Of a DNA stretch of 64,000 nt, positions 1 to 10,525 are shown piece by piece; position 1 is the first letter of the stretch; the number at the start of each line of letters is the position of its first letter. The translations under genes and the position numbers were made by a program. The DNA lies in NCBI GenBank assembly GCA_021234155.1, contig JAJEKV010000045.1:164315-228314 (forward strand). Direction: 5' to 3'. A model generated the notes under the pieces. That model did no database searches. It was not told the origin of the DNA and saw only the letters and a program-made list of their open reading frames with translations. Source of the stretch: Isoetes taiwanensis. Taxonomy: Eukaryota; Streptophyta; Lycopodiopsida; Isoetales; Isoetaceae.

Positions 1-122
1 ATCATCCAACTTCCTATATCGTGCCCAGGATTCATTCATATAATCACTAATGACAGAATTTTCCAAATAGGAAGTTGTTGGGAGTGCTTGTTGATGCGAA
101 AGAAAGCCAGGCCATTTGTTTT
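1..122 (-). CDS. Candidate 3' exon of the SBP-box gene, cut by the window edge
   Basis: On the minus strand a stop-free frame runs from an AG acceptor (123-124) to the window edge and encodes a plausible peptide containing WPGFLSHQQALPTTSYLE and NESWARYRKLDD. It lies downstream of the SBP-box exons on the same strand, so it may be a later exon of that gene. SBP proteins diverge strongly outside the SBP domain, so I see no family motif that proves the link. The phase at the acceptor leaves two bases before the first full codon, and I could not connect it unambiguously to the upstream exon. It could also be chance open sequence. Confidence 0.35.
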
Positions 123-830
123 CTGCCACATAAACAGAAGACAAGCCACATGTAAGCGTCACATAAGTACACTTTAAACGAAACAGAAAAAAGAGGATGT
201 AGCATTTTGTAATCTAATTGATCACAATAATTCACCACATTATGATTTGAACATCTAAGCTATCACTGTGGAACTTGGCACATGCTCATTCAAGTAATAT
301 AAACATCAAAAGTGTTGGGTTAAGCTACCTCACTTTGACACAAAATTTTTTACCAGATTATAGAAATGGTACAGCTATGACATATGGTATGAATCCCCCT
401 GTGTATTGATGCATAAATATAAGAGTCAAATGATATTAGGACACTTGTTCCTGAAAAGGAACTTAAATAATTCTTCAATAAATATTTCAATTCATTCTCT
501 GAAATTTTCCAGCAGATGCTCCGAAAGCCATGCTGCAGTGATTAACTTGTTTCTGGAAAGGAACTTTAATGCAGAAGTAATATGGCCCAACAGAAGCATC
601 AAACGTTGAATATTAAACGGGGAAAAGACCAACTGAACAGGATATTATTATGCAACCCACTTGTGTGTGCTGCCATGGTCATAAATATACCAAGTAAACC
701 CCAGCAGCATGCCAGAGTGTTAGCATCAAATGTTAGATTAACCTGTTAGCTAAGTATATCCCATGAAATATTATAATGTCTACTAAGAGAATGTAAATCT
801 TGTCGCATCGTGCCAGCAAACGCCGTTGAC
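123..830. other. Intron-like or intergenic DNA without recognisable gene
   Basis: AT-rich sequence lying between candidate exons of the minus-strand SBP-box gene. Only short chance frames are present. I see no domain, repeat or RNA gene in it; the simplest reading is intron. Confidence 0.4.
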
Positions 831-891
831 CGATGAGCACTGAATGTCCAGGGATCTAGACAGAACCTCGTAGAAATTAAGATTGGAAAAG
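831..891 (-). CDS. Candidate third exon of the SBP-box gene
   Basis: A minus-strand segment begins right after an AG acceptor (892-893) with a pyrimidine-poor tract before it and ends before a GT at 829-830. Joined in phase to the preceding exon it reads AFPILISTRFCLDPWTFSAH. This resembles the stretch that follows the SBP domain in SPL2/10/11-type proteins, where a short hydrophobic run is followed by GDPTAW and an STAR-like motif; here DPW and SAHR take those places. The phase fits: one base is left over from exon 2. The donor choice is uncertain because the frame stays open for a further 85 bases. Confidence 0.4.
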
Positions 892-1391
892 CTGGATTTT
901 GAAAACAGTTGGGGGGGTGAATTGGCACCAGTGCATTTGACAACAGTAGGATTGCAAATTACATGCAGGACAAAGAATATCTCATGGGATTACAAAGAGA
1001 AAATATTTGGGCTGTATTTGAAGTCATACGACTACATAACATAAACAAAGATCGGTACGATGATGGAGCACAATTTCTTCTCCTCACAGTTCACCTCACC
1101 CAGTTTTTTGCTGCACACACTTTCCTATTGAGTGAACTAAATAGCAATTTCAGAACTTGACCCTTTACTTTCAAATGCACAATTGATTACACAGAATAAT
1201 GTTCAAACTACTCTACACGTCTTGCAAACACTAAATGATAAAGATAAATTAAAAAAGAGATGCATGTGTTATCAAGGAATATTATCATATCAGAGATTGA
1301 AAATGTAAAGAATTTTGCAAAGAAAGAAACAAATTACTACTATGATGCTTATTAATAACGTTTCCACATCTATATAAAACAACAAAATTAC

Positions 1392-2732
1392 CTTGAAAAA
1401 GAGAAAAGTTAGCTGCACTGACAGCTGTTAGGACATCAGGTGGTGGCTTCCGGCGCCTTTCATTGTGTCCTGCCAAACGCCTGCGACAGCTACGCTTGCC
1501 TTCATCAAATTCTGATAACCCGTGAAACCTACAAGCATTTCATACAGAATCAGATAACCCATCCCCTTTGGATAATTTTAAGTAGTAAAAATAACAACCT
1601 CAAAACCATGGTTTGGCACCAAGTAGACTGAGACATTCATTTACTGCCTAAAGATAGTCATAGAAAGACAAACAAGAATAACAGAATACCTGCTGCATTG
1701 TTGGCAAAATCTCTGCTCCTGCCCAGCAACCACGTTCTTCGGAGTCTTCGAATGCATTTCACATACCTTATGACGTCTATGGTATTCTTTGGCAGACGAC
1801 AGATCCGCCTTGCATCCTTCCACTTGACATCTTGGAACTTGATTTGCCTGAGACGAGCCTTTCAATTTCTTTGTAGTTACAGCAGAATTTTGTTGACCAT
1901 TAGGAGGCTTGGCAGATCCAGATCCAGTAGCATCCTCAAAGTAAGTCCTTTTCCCAAGCTTAAGCCCAATTACAGAGTCTGCAGATTGATGTACCCCATC
2001 ATCTGCTGCTTCGGCCTTCCGCCCCTCATTTGCCTTAATTTTTCCTCCCTTGACCTCCTCTTCCTTTATGCTATCGTTATCATCTCCTACCCAACCTAGA
2101 AAACCCCTCTTTTGCTGCTCTGTAAATGTTTCTTTGTTTCCTTTACCTTCCGCTCTACCATTTGCACTGTTCCAAGACTCTGGAGTTTCCACATTATTGA
2201 CCTGCTGACGAAGCTGCTGATGTGAATTAGCAATCCGGTGACTGAATCCCTTACTCTCGCCCACCCCAGCTCTGCTTTCAGCTGAGTTATTCATCATCTG
2301 CTTCTCTGAGTTCATGTGACGGCTAGAATAGCTAAACCCATTTGCAGAAACTACAAGATTTCTATTCTCATCTGAGCAGGCACCACTTCCGGCGCTGCTA
2401 CCGCCAGAACCCGAGGAAGAGAGACTACTAACCTTAAGAACTCCATTTTGACTCTTTTCCTTAGAAAATGCGAGGCCATGGGAAGGATGAAGGGACGGAA
2501 AATCCTTGTGTTTGGGTCCCAAAGGCTCAAGACAATCCCAGCATTCGGCATTGACGGAGTTGGGCCTAGAGGGCTCCCAAGGAGAGGGCAAGAAGGGGGA
2601 AGCCGGGGGCCGGGACGGCGAATCGATCCATGTAGAAAGTGGGTCAGATCGAGAAGTGGGAGAAATGGGTACAGAAGTTGCAAAGGGACAGGTTTCCGCA
2701 GGCCGTGCTGCTTGGGCCGCCGCTGCTGCCAT
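1392..2732 (-). CDS. SPL: SBP-box (SQUAMOSA promoter-binding-like) transcription factor, exons 1-2
   Basis: Plant-specific transcription factor that binds GTAC-core DNA in the nucleus. Exon 1 runs 2732-1690 and exon 2 1528-1392, joined by a GT-AG intron (1529-1689). Exon 1 encodes about 300 residues of Ser/Gly/Asn-rich sequence, including the motif [11 protein letters not shown] seen in other SPL proteins, and then the first part of the SBP domain from about residue 302 ([28 protein letters not shown]). Exon 2 completes it with [14 protein letters not shown] and the bipartite nuclear localisation signal [13 protein letters not shown]. Both zinc-binding sets (C3H and C2HC) are complete, and the intron sits between CSR and FH, the usual place in SBP genes. 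The first ATG is at 2732; an in-frame GTG six bases upstream is not a plausible plant start. Exon 2 ends at a GT after NFSLFQ with one base left over, so more exons follow to the left. Features after the SBP domain suggest the SPL2/10/11 group. I found no miR156 site, but most of the 3' half is unresolved. Confidence 0.92.
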
Positions 2733-3000
2733 AGCCACGAGCTTCGAGAGGGCGGCCGGCGGAGGGGGGGAGTGCTGATACCGGGTGTACTTGCCAAGGG
2801 TCGATTTAGTGCGGCGCCGCCGTGTAGGACTGTTCTCCCTGTCGGGCCTTAAGGGCGTGTACTCGTGTGGCGGACGTCCGGGATACGCGCGCCGTTGTCG
2901 GCCTCAATGATATGGCGCACGTGCCTCCAACGACAGAGATAAGAGATTGAACTACGGTTCGGTAAAGGTATGGGGTAAGGTATTGTACGAGTATTTATAC
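2733..3000 (-). promoter_or_regulatory. 5' UTR and core promoter of the SBP-box gene
   Basis: Reading the minus strand, a TATAAATA box lies at 2992-2999, about 260 bases upstream of the ATG at 2732. A start site about 30 bases downstream (near 2960) would give a 5' UTR of roughly 230 bases. This stretch is much more GC-rich than the surroundings, as plant 5' UTR and first-exon regions often are. The TATA match is seen; its use is inferred. Confidence 0.5.
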
Positions 3001-3122
3001 CTGGCGATGGTTCTGGGCGCCCACATGGGCGACTGCAGTGTCTGAATTCACCGACTCGACTCTGATTTTCGCGACTTTGCTTTGCGCGCAGGTTTCAAAG
3101 AGGTGCCCCGCTTTCTCTTTTC

Positions 3123-3123
<1 letters not shown>

Positions 3124-3156
<33 letters not shown>
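3124..3156. repeat. Poly(T) tract, 33 bases
   Basis: An uninterrupted run of 33 T on the plus strand, about 125 bases upstream of the TATA box of the SBP-box gene. It may be a simple homopolymer or the poly(A) tail of a small minus-strand retro-insertion; no retroelement body is recognisable next to it. Confidence 0.9.
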
Positions 3157-4700
3157 CCTTTAGGTCTTTCTATACTTACAACCCTAAACTTCGCACAGTT
3201 TTTTTTCCTCGTTTCTTCCATCTCCCATTTCTACCAGTTTCTGTCCTCCAACCGGACTTTTCTTCACAGATTGCAACATTTCTCTTCTTTATACAGAACA
3301 TTTTCCTTCATCTGTTGAATTCTTGCACCTTTGCATCCTGAGAAAATGATCTTGATGTTGGAGTAAATCTGCTGGTTGGCTAACGTTCTGGCATGTGTAA
3401 ATTTTGTATTTTGATACTGTAATATGAAATAACTAAGCTAGTAGTTGACATCAGGTTTTTCATCAGCTTCGCCAACGTCAAAATGGATCCATGGACCACA
3501 TCCCTGCTGCTTGTGCTGTGTAAGATACTTTTAGTTCCAATTCTGTCAAGTTATGGCATATGCAGATGTCAAATCCATTAGAGACAAATGCAGGATGAGA
3601 AAATAAGCAACCGACCGTCGGTAGATAATTGAACCACTTGCCACATGTAATGGTAGAAGATGATTGCCCGTATGAATAGTGTCATTGTAAAGTATCACTC
3701 AGTTTGTGGTGATGATCATGCCATTCAAGTGGAGACTGATATGTATGCATCACAAAGCTGATATATACTGGACACTAATGTGTCAGAAAGTGGAAGAATA
3801 TATTGAGTGTTGGTTTTGTAACACGAAACTCATTTCAGGATACATCCATAGGGTGCCAACTTGTTTGCCTGGTGGAGACTTATACCTTATGCATGACAGA
3901 ACGTGGAAATATTTGATAAGGAGGAAAGATACTAGTTGACAAGTGTTTGCCTGCTAGGTGGAGGCTGATATGTATACAGCTGATAATGCATTATGCTGGA
4001 CACTAGGTTGTGTCAGAAAGTAGAATGTTGGCTTTGAAACAAGCCTTCATTTTAAAGGCAAAATTTCTTTCCTTGAAGTTACCAAAATTATTGTTAGAAA
4101 AAGATCTCTATTGTAGTCCAAATGATAGTTGCCAAGTTGTGGATCAAGTATCAGATTATATTTTGTTACACAGAGTCAAGCTCTTGCTTTATAAAAAAAA
4201 AAGCCTCTATGTGGGAAAAAGCACATATACCTTGAAGTCCTTTACATATTGTTAATGGTTTTAACAAAAATCAGCATAGTGTCCACTGTCTTATAAAGGG
4301 ACCTCGTTGAATGGGAAAAGGTAGACCATTAAGATACGATTAAGATACGACTAGGCAAAAATGTTTCAAAAATTCTGGTGTCCTTGAGATCTACTTTTTG
4401 TGAGTTAAACGAGTCGGCGAGGTGTCGGCTTCTGATGTGATATTCTATCCTTGGGCCTCTGAGGTGGAGATAAAAAGTAAGGTTTTTTCAATCTACATCA
4501 AATAATAAAATGTATGCTCGTTGGAAATTAATATGTCCAGCTGCCACGTCATGCACCAATGTTTTGTATACGATAGCGAATATTTCTCTTTATCCAAAAC
4601 TTCCAAGTCAATTTAGAACTTGCAAAGGTCGAATAATGGACATGGCCTTTTGTATACAGAAAGACTGCTTACCTTCAATTTTGCCATCGCGTCCAATAGG
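3157..4700. other. Intergenic DNA, no gene seen, with a diverged internal duplication
   Basis: No open frame here has coding character. Two stretches, about 3725-3840 and 3960-4050, share the word order 'GATATGTAT ... GCTGATA ... CTGGACACTA ... TGTGTCAGAAAGT', so an old direct duplication of about 100 bases is present. Nothing else is recognisable. Confidence 0.5.
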
Positions 4701-4705
4701 GCTTT

Positions 4706-4838
4706 GACATGTGGCGGTGTTTCTTTTCCTGAAACATTGCATCTGCTGTTCTACAGAGATTTTTACTCCGCTTTCTGCTGTTTTTACCCGCATTCGGCTG
4801 CACATGTCGGTGTTTCTTTTCCTGAAACATTGCATCTC
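4706..4838. repeat. Direct repeat (two copies, about 95 bases apart)
   Basis: The words 'GACATGT-GGCGGTGTTTC', 'TTTTCCTGAAACATTGCATC' and 'GAGATTTTTAC' occur from about 4706 and again from about 4800, in the same order. It is a short tandem duplication, lying directly left of the hairpin at 4979-5075. Confidence 0.75.
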
Positions 4839-4978
4839 GGCGTCGGCCGTTTTACTGAGAGATTTTTACCCGATCAGATTTTTTACCCCGCGATTCTTTT
4901 GTTTCTATCACGCATTCCTCTGATTCTACTCTTCATTCTGGTCGCAGAATTGAAGGTAAGAAATCTTTCCGTTATGCC

Positions 4979-5075
4979 AAAGTCCCTCTAGGCTACTTTC
5001 TGGCCTGGAAAGGTGGCCAACGCGCGGAGCGCGAAGGCCACCTTTCCAGGCCAGAAAGTAGCCCAAAGGGACTTT
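4979..5075. repeat. Near-perfect 40-bp inverted repeat (hairpin)
   Basis: Arms 4979-5018 and 5036-5075 are reverse complements with one or two mismatches (for example CTTTCTGGCCTGGAAAGGTG against CACCTTTCCAGGCCAGAAAG). They surround a 17-base spacer that itself contains CGCG on each side. It sits nine bases left of the TIR element at 5085-5714 and may belong to the same composite. Confidence 0.9.
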
Positions 5076-5084
5076 CCCTTATAT

Positions 5085-5714
5085 GTAATGACCAAATGGT
5101 TCAAATTATGCCATTATTGCCTTAAGATTATAAGGCATAATAGATTCGAAGCGGCGCCGCCACTAGCCCCCTTTCCCCGTCACTAGCCCTGTTTCTGGCC
5201 ATTTGCATCACAGGGCTTTTCTTCTCTAATCAGCGTATCTTCTCTAATCAGCGCAGGTTTGGACTATAATAAACCCGAGACGGCATGGATCCACCAGCTC
5301 TGTTACCGCCGGAGCTATAGATTTGAGGAGAACCAAAACAACAAGGATTAAAGCCATAGCCGCCATGCCTTTAAACATCCTTTGCTTCCTCCGCTTCCAA
5401 CTAAGCTCATCTATTTTTCCCGGCTTTTGCTTCATCTATTTTTGCCGCTTTTGTTTCATCTATTTGTGTCAGATCTCATGGCTTTTGCTTCATCTATTTG
5501 TGCCAGATCTCAGATCTATTTCTGTGCTAGATCTCAGGGCTTTTTCTTCATCTATTTGTGCCAGATCTCAGATCTATTTTTGTGCCAGATCTCAGGGCTT
5601 TTTCTTCATTTATTTGTGCTGGATCTCAGGGCTTTTGCTTCATCTATTTGTGCAGGACCTCAGAGCCGAATGAAGGAAAGATGTTCTTCAAAATTTGAAC
5701 CATTTGGTCATTAC
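5085..5714. mobile_element. MITE-like element with 23-bp perfect terminal inverted repeats
   Basis: Positions 5085-5107 (GTAATGACCAAATGGTTCAA...) and 5692-5714 are exact reverse complements, enclosing about 630 bases with no transposase. The interior carries a tandem array at 5418-5664. No clear target-site duplication is visible at these ends, so the true ends may lie slightly further out, perhaps including the adjacent hairpin. The superfamily cannot be assigned from the termini. Confidence 0.65.
5418..5664 (+). repeat. Imperfect tandem array around GTGCCAGATCTCAG
   Basis: About six units share the core 'GCTTCATCTATTTGTGCCAG' plus 'ATCTCAGGGC'. Unit lengths alternate between about 34 and about 58 bases, the longer ones containing an extra 'ATCTATTT(C/T)TGTGC'. 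The array fills the right third of the MITE-like element. Confidence 0.85.
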
Positions 5715-6987
5715 GTCCGGTAATTGCCTGGACTCGGCTCATTCTGCCTGTAAAGGGCTCCGACGGTGCCGCCAGACTCGATGTAACGAGTTTGCCGAGT
5801 TGACCCTCCTAGCAACTCGGGATCTTGTCTAACTTAAGGTTACATCTAGATTTGGCTTAAAACTTTACAAAAAACTATCATACTGGTGAAGAATTTAATC
5901 TTTTATTTCGCAGTTGAGAATGATCCATTCTTATCCATTAAAGCAACAAAAATCTTGGGATTTACTATTCACAATATTCTCAATATATACTATAGCAACT
6001 AATCAAATCATAAAGGAGTGTCTCGCTCTGGAACTCAACCACGATTCCCGTCTACATTGTCGCCATCAACTTGACCACTGCCTTGCGGATTCACTACACA
6101 TGCACTCAATGGGGTTAGTCCTTGTGACTAAGTGGGGATCCCTGGCTGCCACTGCATACATGAAAACACTCTGGAACCTTGGATATAAAGACATAAGTGC
6201 AAGCAAAACAAAAGATTCTACGTGAACATAGTGCTAGACAAGGATAAATTGATCCAAGGAAATACCAAACTTTGAGCAACGAAGGCAAAGAACATAGCCG
6301 CAAACAAAACATCAGAAACATAGCTCCAGGATAATACGAAGCTCAACCAGCCTATATACAGGCCCTGTTAGCAGAAACATGCCCAGCCAGCTCACATTCC
6401 GAGCCCCGTTGGCGGAGTTGGTGGGGTAAACCTTGTATGGGCATACCCTTCCCAGCCCACGCCTGGTGCTGGAGGACCTCTTACCATGGAGTCACAAGAG
6501 TTGGGCACAACCTCACCAGGAAGCTACGCCCGTAAGGAAGCCACACCCGGTGTCACAGAGCACAAAGATAGAGAATACATATGACATGAGAATGCCGGAG
6601 CAACCTAGGCCACCAAACCCAGCAGTCCGACCCCGGAGGATCCAAGAGACATCAAATACAATGACAACAGTGGACAATACAAAGACTGTGACATGTAATA
6701 TTCATTACATATTTGCTATAAGTGTCTGCATTACACTCTTCCTCCTTGCCGAGGCTGCCCATACAACCCCCAGCTTGGTAATGATGATCTTACATCAATC
6801 CAACATGTCAATGTAGCGTGCTCCATTTCTCTGATGGCAATACAAGCTAATCCCTTAATATTATTTATTACAAGAGCATTTAGCTATGGTTTTATATTTT
6901 TTTAATATAAAGAAATTCACTTTCGTAACTAATGGATTTATTGAGGCAAGTAATGCGGAGTCTTGTAATTTCATGCTTACAACCTTA
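5715..6987. other. Intergenic DNA, no gene seen
   Basis: No reading frame with recognisable product. A 127-codon open stretch at 6433-6816 has no domain and no supporting context; the segment 6340-6660 is more GC-rich than its flanks and may be a remnant of an unrecognised retroelement. Confidence 0.4.
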
Positions 6988-7714
6988 AAAGGAGCACAGG
7001 TGCATCCAAGTGCAAACAGAGGCAGATCGCCGCAGTCTCAGACAGTACCTTGACGCATGCTTCTTAGTAAGCTATGGGATGCTAGCACCCTTGAACAGGT
7101 CAAGACGGCACATTATCAACGCCACATAAATCCCAGGTTGGAGCGGGGCCCGCAATGCTACCTGCGCATTCATCTACCTATGAAAAAGCGCAAATCGATT
7201 GCCTCTATCCGTACAGCTGCACACCATCTCCGGGTTGAGACAGGGAGATGGATTGGGGAGCTGCATCAGGAGAGGGTTTGTCAACGCTGCCAGGTTGGTG
7301 TTGTGGAAGATGAATGCCACACCCTTCAGAGTTGTCCGGCATATGATGACATTCGGATACGCTATACTGAGCTGGTCCATCCTGGCCAACCCCTGCATGA
7401 GATGCTGAACACGAGCTCGGTACAGAGGTTGGGCTCATATATTCAAGAGATCATGGATCGTTGAGATCAGCTCGGCCCTCGGATAGTTACCTGATACATG
7501 TACATATTTCTGTCTCTATTTGTATTTGTTTTTGTATTTGTACAGTTTGGAAGCAAGCATATTCCTGTCACAGTTTTTCCCCCAAACAACCCTTTCGGGC
7601 GGGGAGGGAGTTTTTTAACCTAGACAGTAATATGCTTCTTGCGCCTCCTGTTGGGTCCCATAGGCCAATTGGTCTCCATGGACGATAAAAACTCTATTCT
7701 ATTCTATTCTATTA
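6988..7714 (+). mobile_element. 5'-truncated LINE (non-L1 family, copy 1), 3' end with (TATTC)n tail
   Basis: This is the 3' end of a non-LTR retrotransposon on the plus strand: the C-terminal part of ORF2, a short 3' UTR with the family-specific segment 'GGACGATAAAAACTC', and a pentamer tail (TATTC repeats, about 7691-7712). It matches copies 2 and 3 in coding and 3' UTR sequence. The 5' boundary near 6988 is where similarity to copy 2 begins. Strong 5' truncation is usual for target-primed reverse transcription. Confidence 0.85.
7057..7464 (+). pseudogene. LINE ORF2 C-terminal fragment with CCHC zinc knuckle
   Basis: A 135-codon frame encodes the C-terminus of a LINE polyprotein. It contains the zinc-knuckle-like run CQRCQVGVVEDECHTLQSC (C-X2-C ... 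H-X4-C), as found after the reverse transcriptase of several LINE clades, followed by CPAYDDIRIRYTELVHP and a stop at 7464. The minus-strand copy at 13327-13596 encodes the same block with about 20% substitutions. The frame is intact, but the endonuclease and reverse transcriptase are missing, so it cannot be autonomous. Confidence 0.85.
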
Positions 7715-7995
7715 TAGCTTTTATATTTCTACAAGCCAACAAACAAAGCAATTATTAAACAAAGCAACAATTGGTCCAACCAAAATTATGCCTACGAGCT
7801 TAATACAACAACCAACTAGGACCTTGAAGTGACCTGCACGGCCCTCGAACGCATCAGAATAGGCGGCCCATGTATCGATTTAGCAGTCCAGGTCATCGCC
7901 CTGCAGTTCCAAGTCTGATTTATGCAAAGACCCTTCCTCTAAATTCATGTTTTTGACAGACTTTTGCTGGTCCCATGGAAAGGCGAAATCAAAGT
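7715..7995. other. Spacer between the LINE tail and the fold-back element
   Basis: No gene or repeat recognised. Confidence 0.4.
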
Positions 7996-8369
7996 CTTTG
8001 ATTTTTGTAGGGAAGGTACAAGGAAGGTTCCTTAAAGGTGATTTAGTGTAGCAAATCTTAGCCGTTAGATCAAAAGGTTAAGATAAATCCCAGCCATTAG
8101 TTTTTATATTAAATTACATGTTTTCTTTTAAATGAGGTGAGGTGGCATCCTCATTAATAAATCTCATTAATAAAAATGTAGTGAGGTGGCAAAGCATTTA
8201 TTAGATGGATTTCTATGAAGCTTCTTTTTTCTTAATCACATTCAAAGGCCCGTAACTTGCACTAGAGGGGTCGGATTAAGGTGAGGCCCAACCATTGGAT
8301 TCCTCTCATCAAGAGCTTTCCAAGAATGGTACTTTGGCACCGTTCCGTCATAGTTGGAACCAACTTGAT

Positions 8370-8975
8370 CGGATCCTAAGAATCTTCTTATCTTATCTTA
8401 ATGGAATCTATGGCATGTTAAGAGAATCTAGGGGAATCTTCCTAGGATCTTTGAGAATTTTGAGGAATCTCAATAGAATCACAAGAGAATCTTTGCGAAC
8501 CTAGAGGAATCCAGTGGAATCTTCATAAATCTTTGAGAATCTAGGGGAATCTTCATAAAATTTCTGAGGATCTAGGGAATCTTAAAGAATCTAAAGGAAT
8601 CTTCTTAGAATTTTACGAAATCTATGGTAATTTAAAGGAATCTAGAGGAATCTTCATGGGATCTTGAGGAATCTAGAGGAATCTCAATATAACCTAAGGG
8701 AATCTAGTGGAATCTCAAAAGGATCTTTGAGAATCTAGGGGAATCTTCATAGGATCTTAGAGAATCTAGGAGAATCAACATAGAATCTTGGGTGATCTAT
8801 GGGATTCTTGAGAGAATCTTTGAGAATCTAGGGGTGTCCTCATACTTGAGGAATTTTCATATAATCCAAGGGAATCTAGGAGAATATACATGGAATCTTG
8901 AGAAATATAGAGGAATCTTGAGATATTTTGAAAATCTAAGGGAATCTCTGTAGAATCTTAAGAATCTAGGAGAGT
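8370..8975 (+). repeat. GAATCT-type degenerate tandem array, left half
   Basis: The hexamer GAATCT recurs every 10-20 bases within longer units such as 'GAATCTAGGGGAATCTTCAT' and 'AGGATCTTTGAGAATCTAG'. The higher-order unit is about 30 bases and degenerate. Orientation is uniform through this half. Confidence 0.9.
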
Positions 8976-9164
8976 CTTTCACACTGGGTATATTTTGTAG
9001 GTTATTTTTCACACATTTTTGCCACAAATTTCTCCAAATGTGTAGGCCCTAAATATTAATAAACTTGTATATATATATACAAGTGGTTGTACTATAAGAG
9101 ATTGTACAAATTCAAACATAAGCAAAATGTAAAGTCAAATGTGGAGCCATGCAATGTGAAGATT

Positions 9165-10160
9165 CTATAAAGACTCTCTCAGATTCTCTAAGGCAATGTA
9201 AACATTCCCCTAGATTCTTTGGGATTCCATCAATTTTCCCTTATATTCCCCAAGATCCCTTGATGATTCCTTGAGATTCTCTAAGAGTCTATAAACATTC
9301 CTTTAGATTCTCTTAGATTTTCAAATATTCTTCTAAGATTCCCATAGATTCCCTAAAATTCCCTCGAGATTCTTCTAGATTCCCAAAGAGTATTTCCAGA
9401 TTCCTCTAAAGATTTTATGTAGATTATACCTAGATTCCCTGAGATTCTATAAAGATTACCCTAGATTCTTCAAGATTCCATCAAGATTCCCATGGAATCT
9501 CAAAAATTTTATTAAAATCCCTTAGATCTCCCAAAATTCCCATAGATTCTATCTAGATTCCCATAGATTCTCTAAAATTCCATCAAGATTCCCTTAAATT
9601 CTCAAATATTTTATAGAGATTCCTTTAGATTGGCCTAGGTCCTCAGAGATTCTCCCAAGATTCCCATAGATTCCTCAAGATAATATGTAAATTCCTTTAG
9701 ATTATTTAAGATCCTATAAGGATTCCTCTAGATTCTTCAAGATTCCATCAAGATTCTACTAAATTGTCAAAGATTTTATAAAGGTTCTGAGAGATTCTCT
9801 CGAGATTCCTATAAATTCTCCAAGATTCTCTTAGATTCCATTAGATTCTAGAAAGATTCCTTTAAATTCTCCAAGATTCTCTCAAGATTCCCTTTGATTC
9901 TTTAAGATTCCATCGAGTTTCCTATGTATTCTCCAAGATTCTATGAAGATTTTCTCACAACGATTCCCTAGATTCTTCAAGATTCCGCCAATGTTCCCCT
10001 AGATTCTCAAATATTTTATGAAGATTACCTTGGATTCCTTAGGTTCCCAAAGATTCTCTTGTGATTCCTATAGATTCCCTAATATTCCCATGAGATTCTT
10101 CTAGATTCTTTAAGATCCCATAAAGATTCTCATAGATTCTCTTACCATAGATTCTGTAAT
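9165..10160 (-). repeat. AGATTC-type degenerate tandem array, right half (mirror of left)
   Basis: The same repeat as at 8370-8975 in reverse orientation ('AGATTCCCATAGATTC', 'CCTAGATTCTTCAAGATTCC'). This half is about 1.6 times longer than the left half, so the arrays have expanded or contracted independently. Confidence 0.9.
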
Positions 10161-10525
10161 ATTCCAATCTTGGAATCGATCACATTGGCTCCAACTGCAA
10201 CGGAATGATGCCAAGGCACCACTCATTAGAAAGTTCTCGATGAGAAGAATCCAGTGACGTGGGCCTTAGCTTTAACTGACCTCTCTACTGCAAGTTATGG
10301 CCATTTGAAGGCGATATAAAAAAAAGAAGCTTCCTAGAAAGTGCACTTATAAATGTTTTGTCCTCACTATCTTTTTATTAAATAAAGAGTGACACCACAC
10401 CTCCTTTAATTAAAAAAATTGCAATATAATAAATATTTAATGGCTAGGATTTCTTCTCCCCTTTTTTATCTAATGGCTATGATTGGCTATACCAAGTTCA
10501 TTGTACCTTCTCTACAAATATCAAG

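Larger units (their letters stand above)
7996..10525. mobile_element. 2.5-kb fold-back element with mirrored internal repeat arrays
   Basis: Two long arms are inverted repeats of each other. The left arm starts 'CTTTGATTTTTGTAGGGAAG' at 7996; the right arm, read on the minus strand from 10525, starts 'CTTGATATTTGTAGAGAAGG'. About 380 bases of unique arm can be aligned on each side: shared landmarks are 'AGCCATTA', 'GAAGCTTCTTTTTT', 'AACTTGCA(C/G)TAGAG' and 'CTTTGGCACCGTTCCG' against 'CCTTGGCATCATTCCG'. Inside the arms lie arrays of the short repeat GAATCT (8370-8975) and, mirrored, AGATTC (9165-10160). The centre (8980-9165) is unique and contains the palindrome ACTTGTATATATATATACAA at 9063-9084. 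No transposase is present. The architecture (long TIRs made partly of tandem repeats) matches fold-back-type DNA transposons, but I cannot assign a known family. Confidence 0.8.

Noticed and set aside
8370-10160. CRISPR-like regularly spaced repeat
   Set aside because: Units are degenerate, spacing is irregular, spacers are not unique, and the orientation flips; the genome is eukaryotic.
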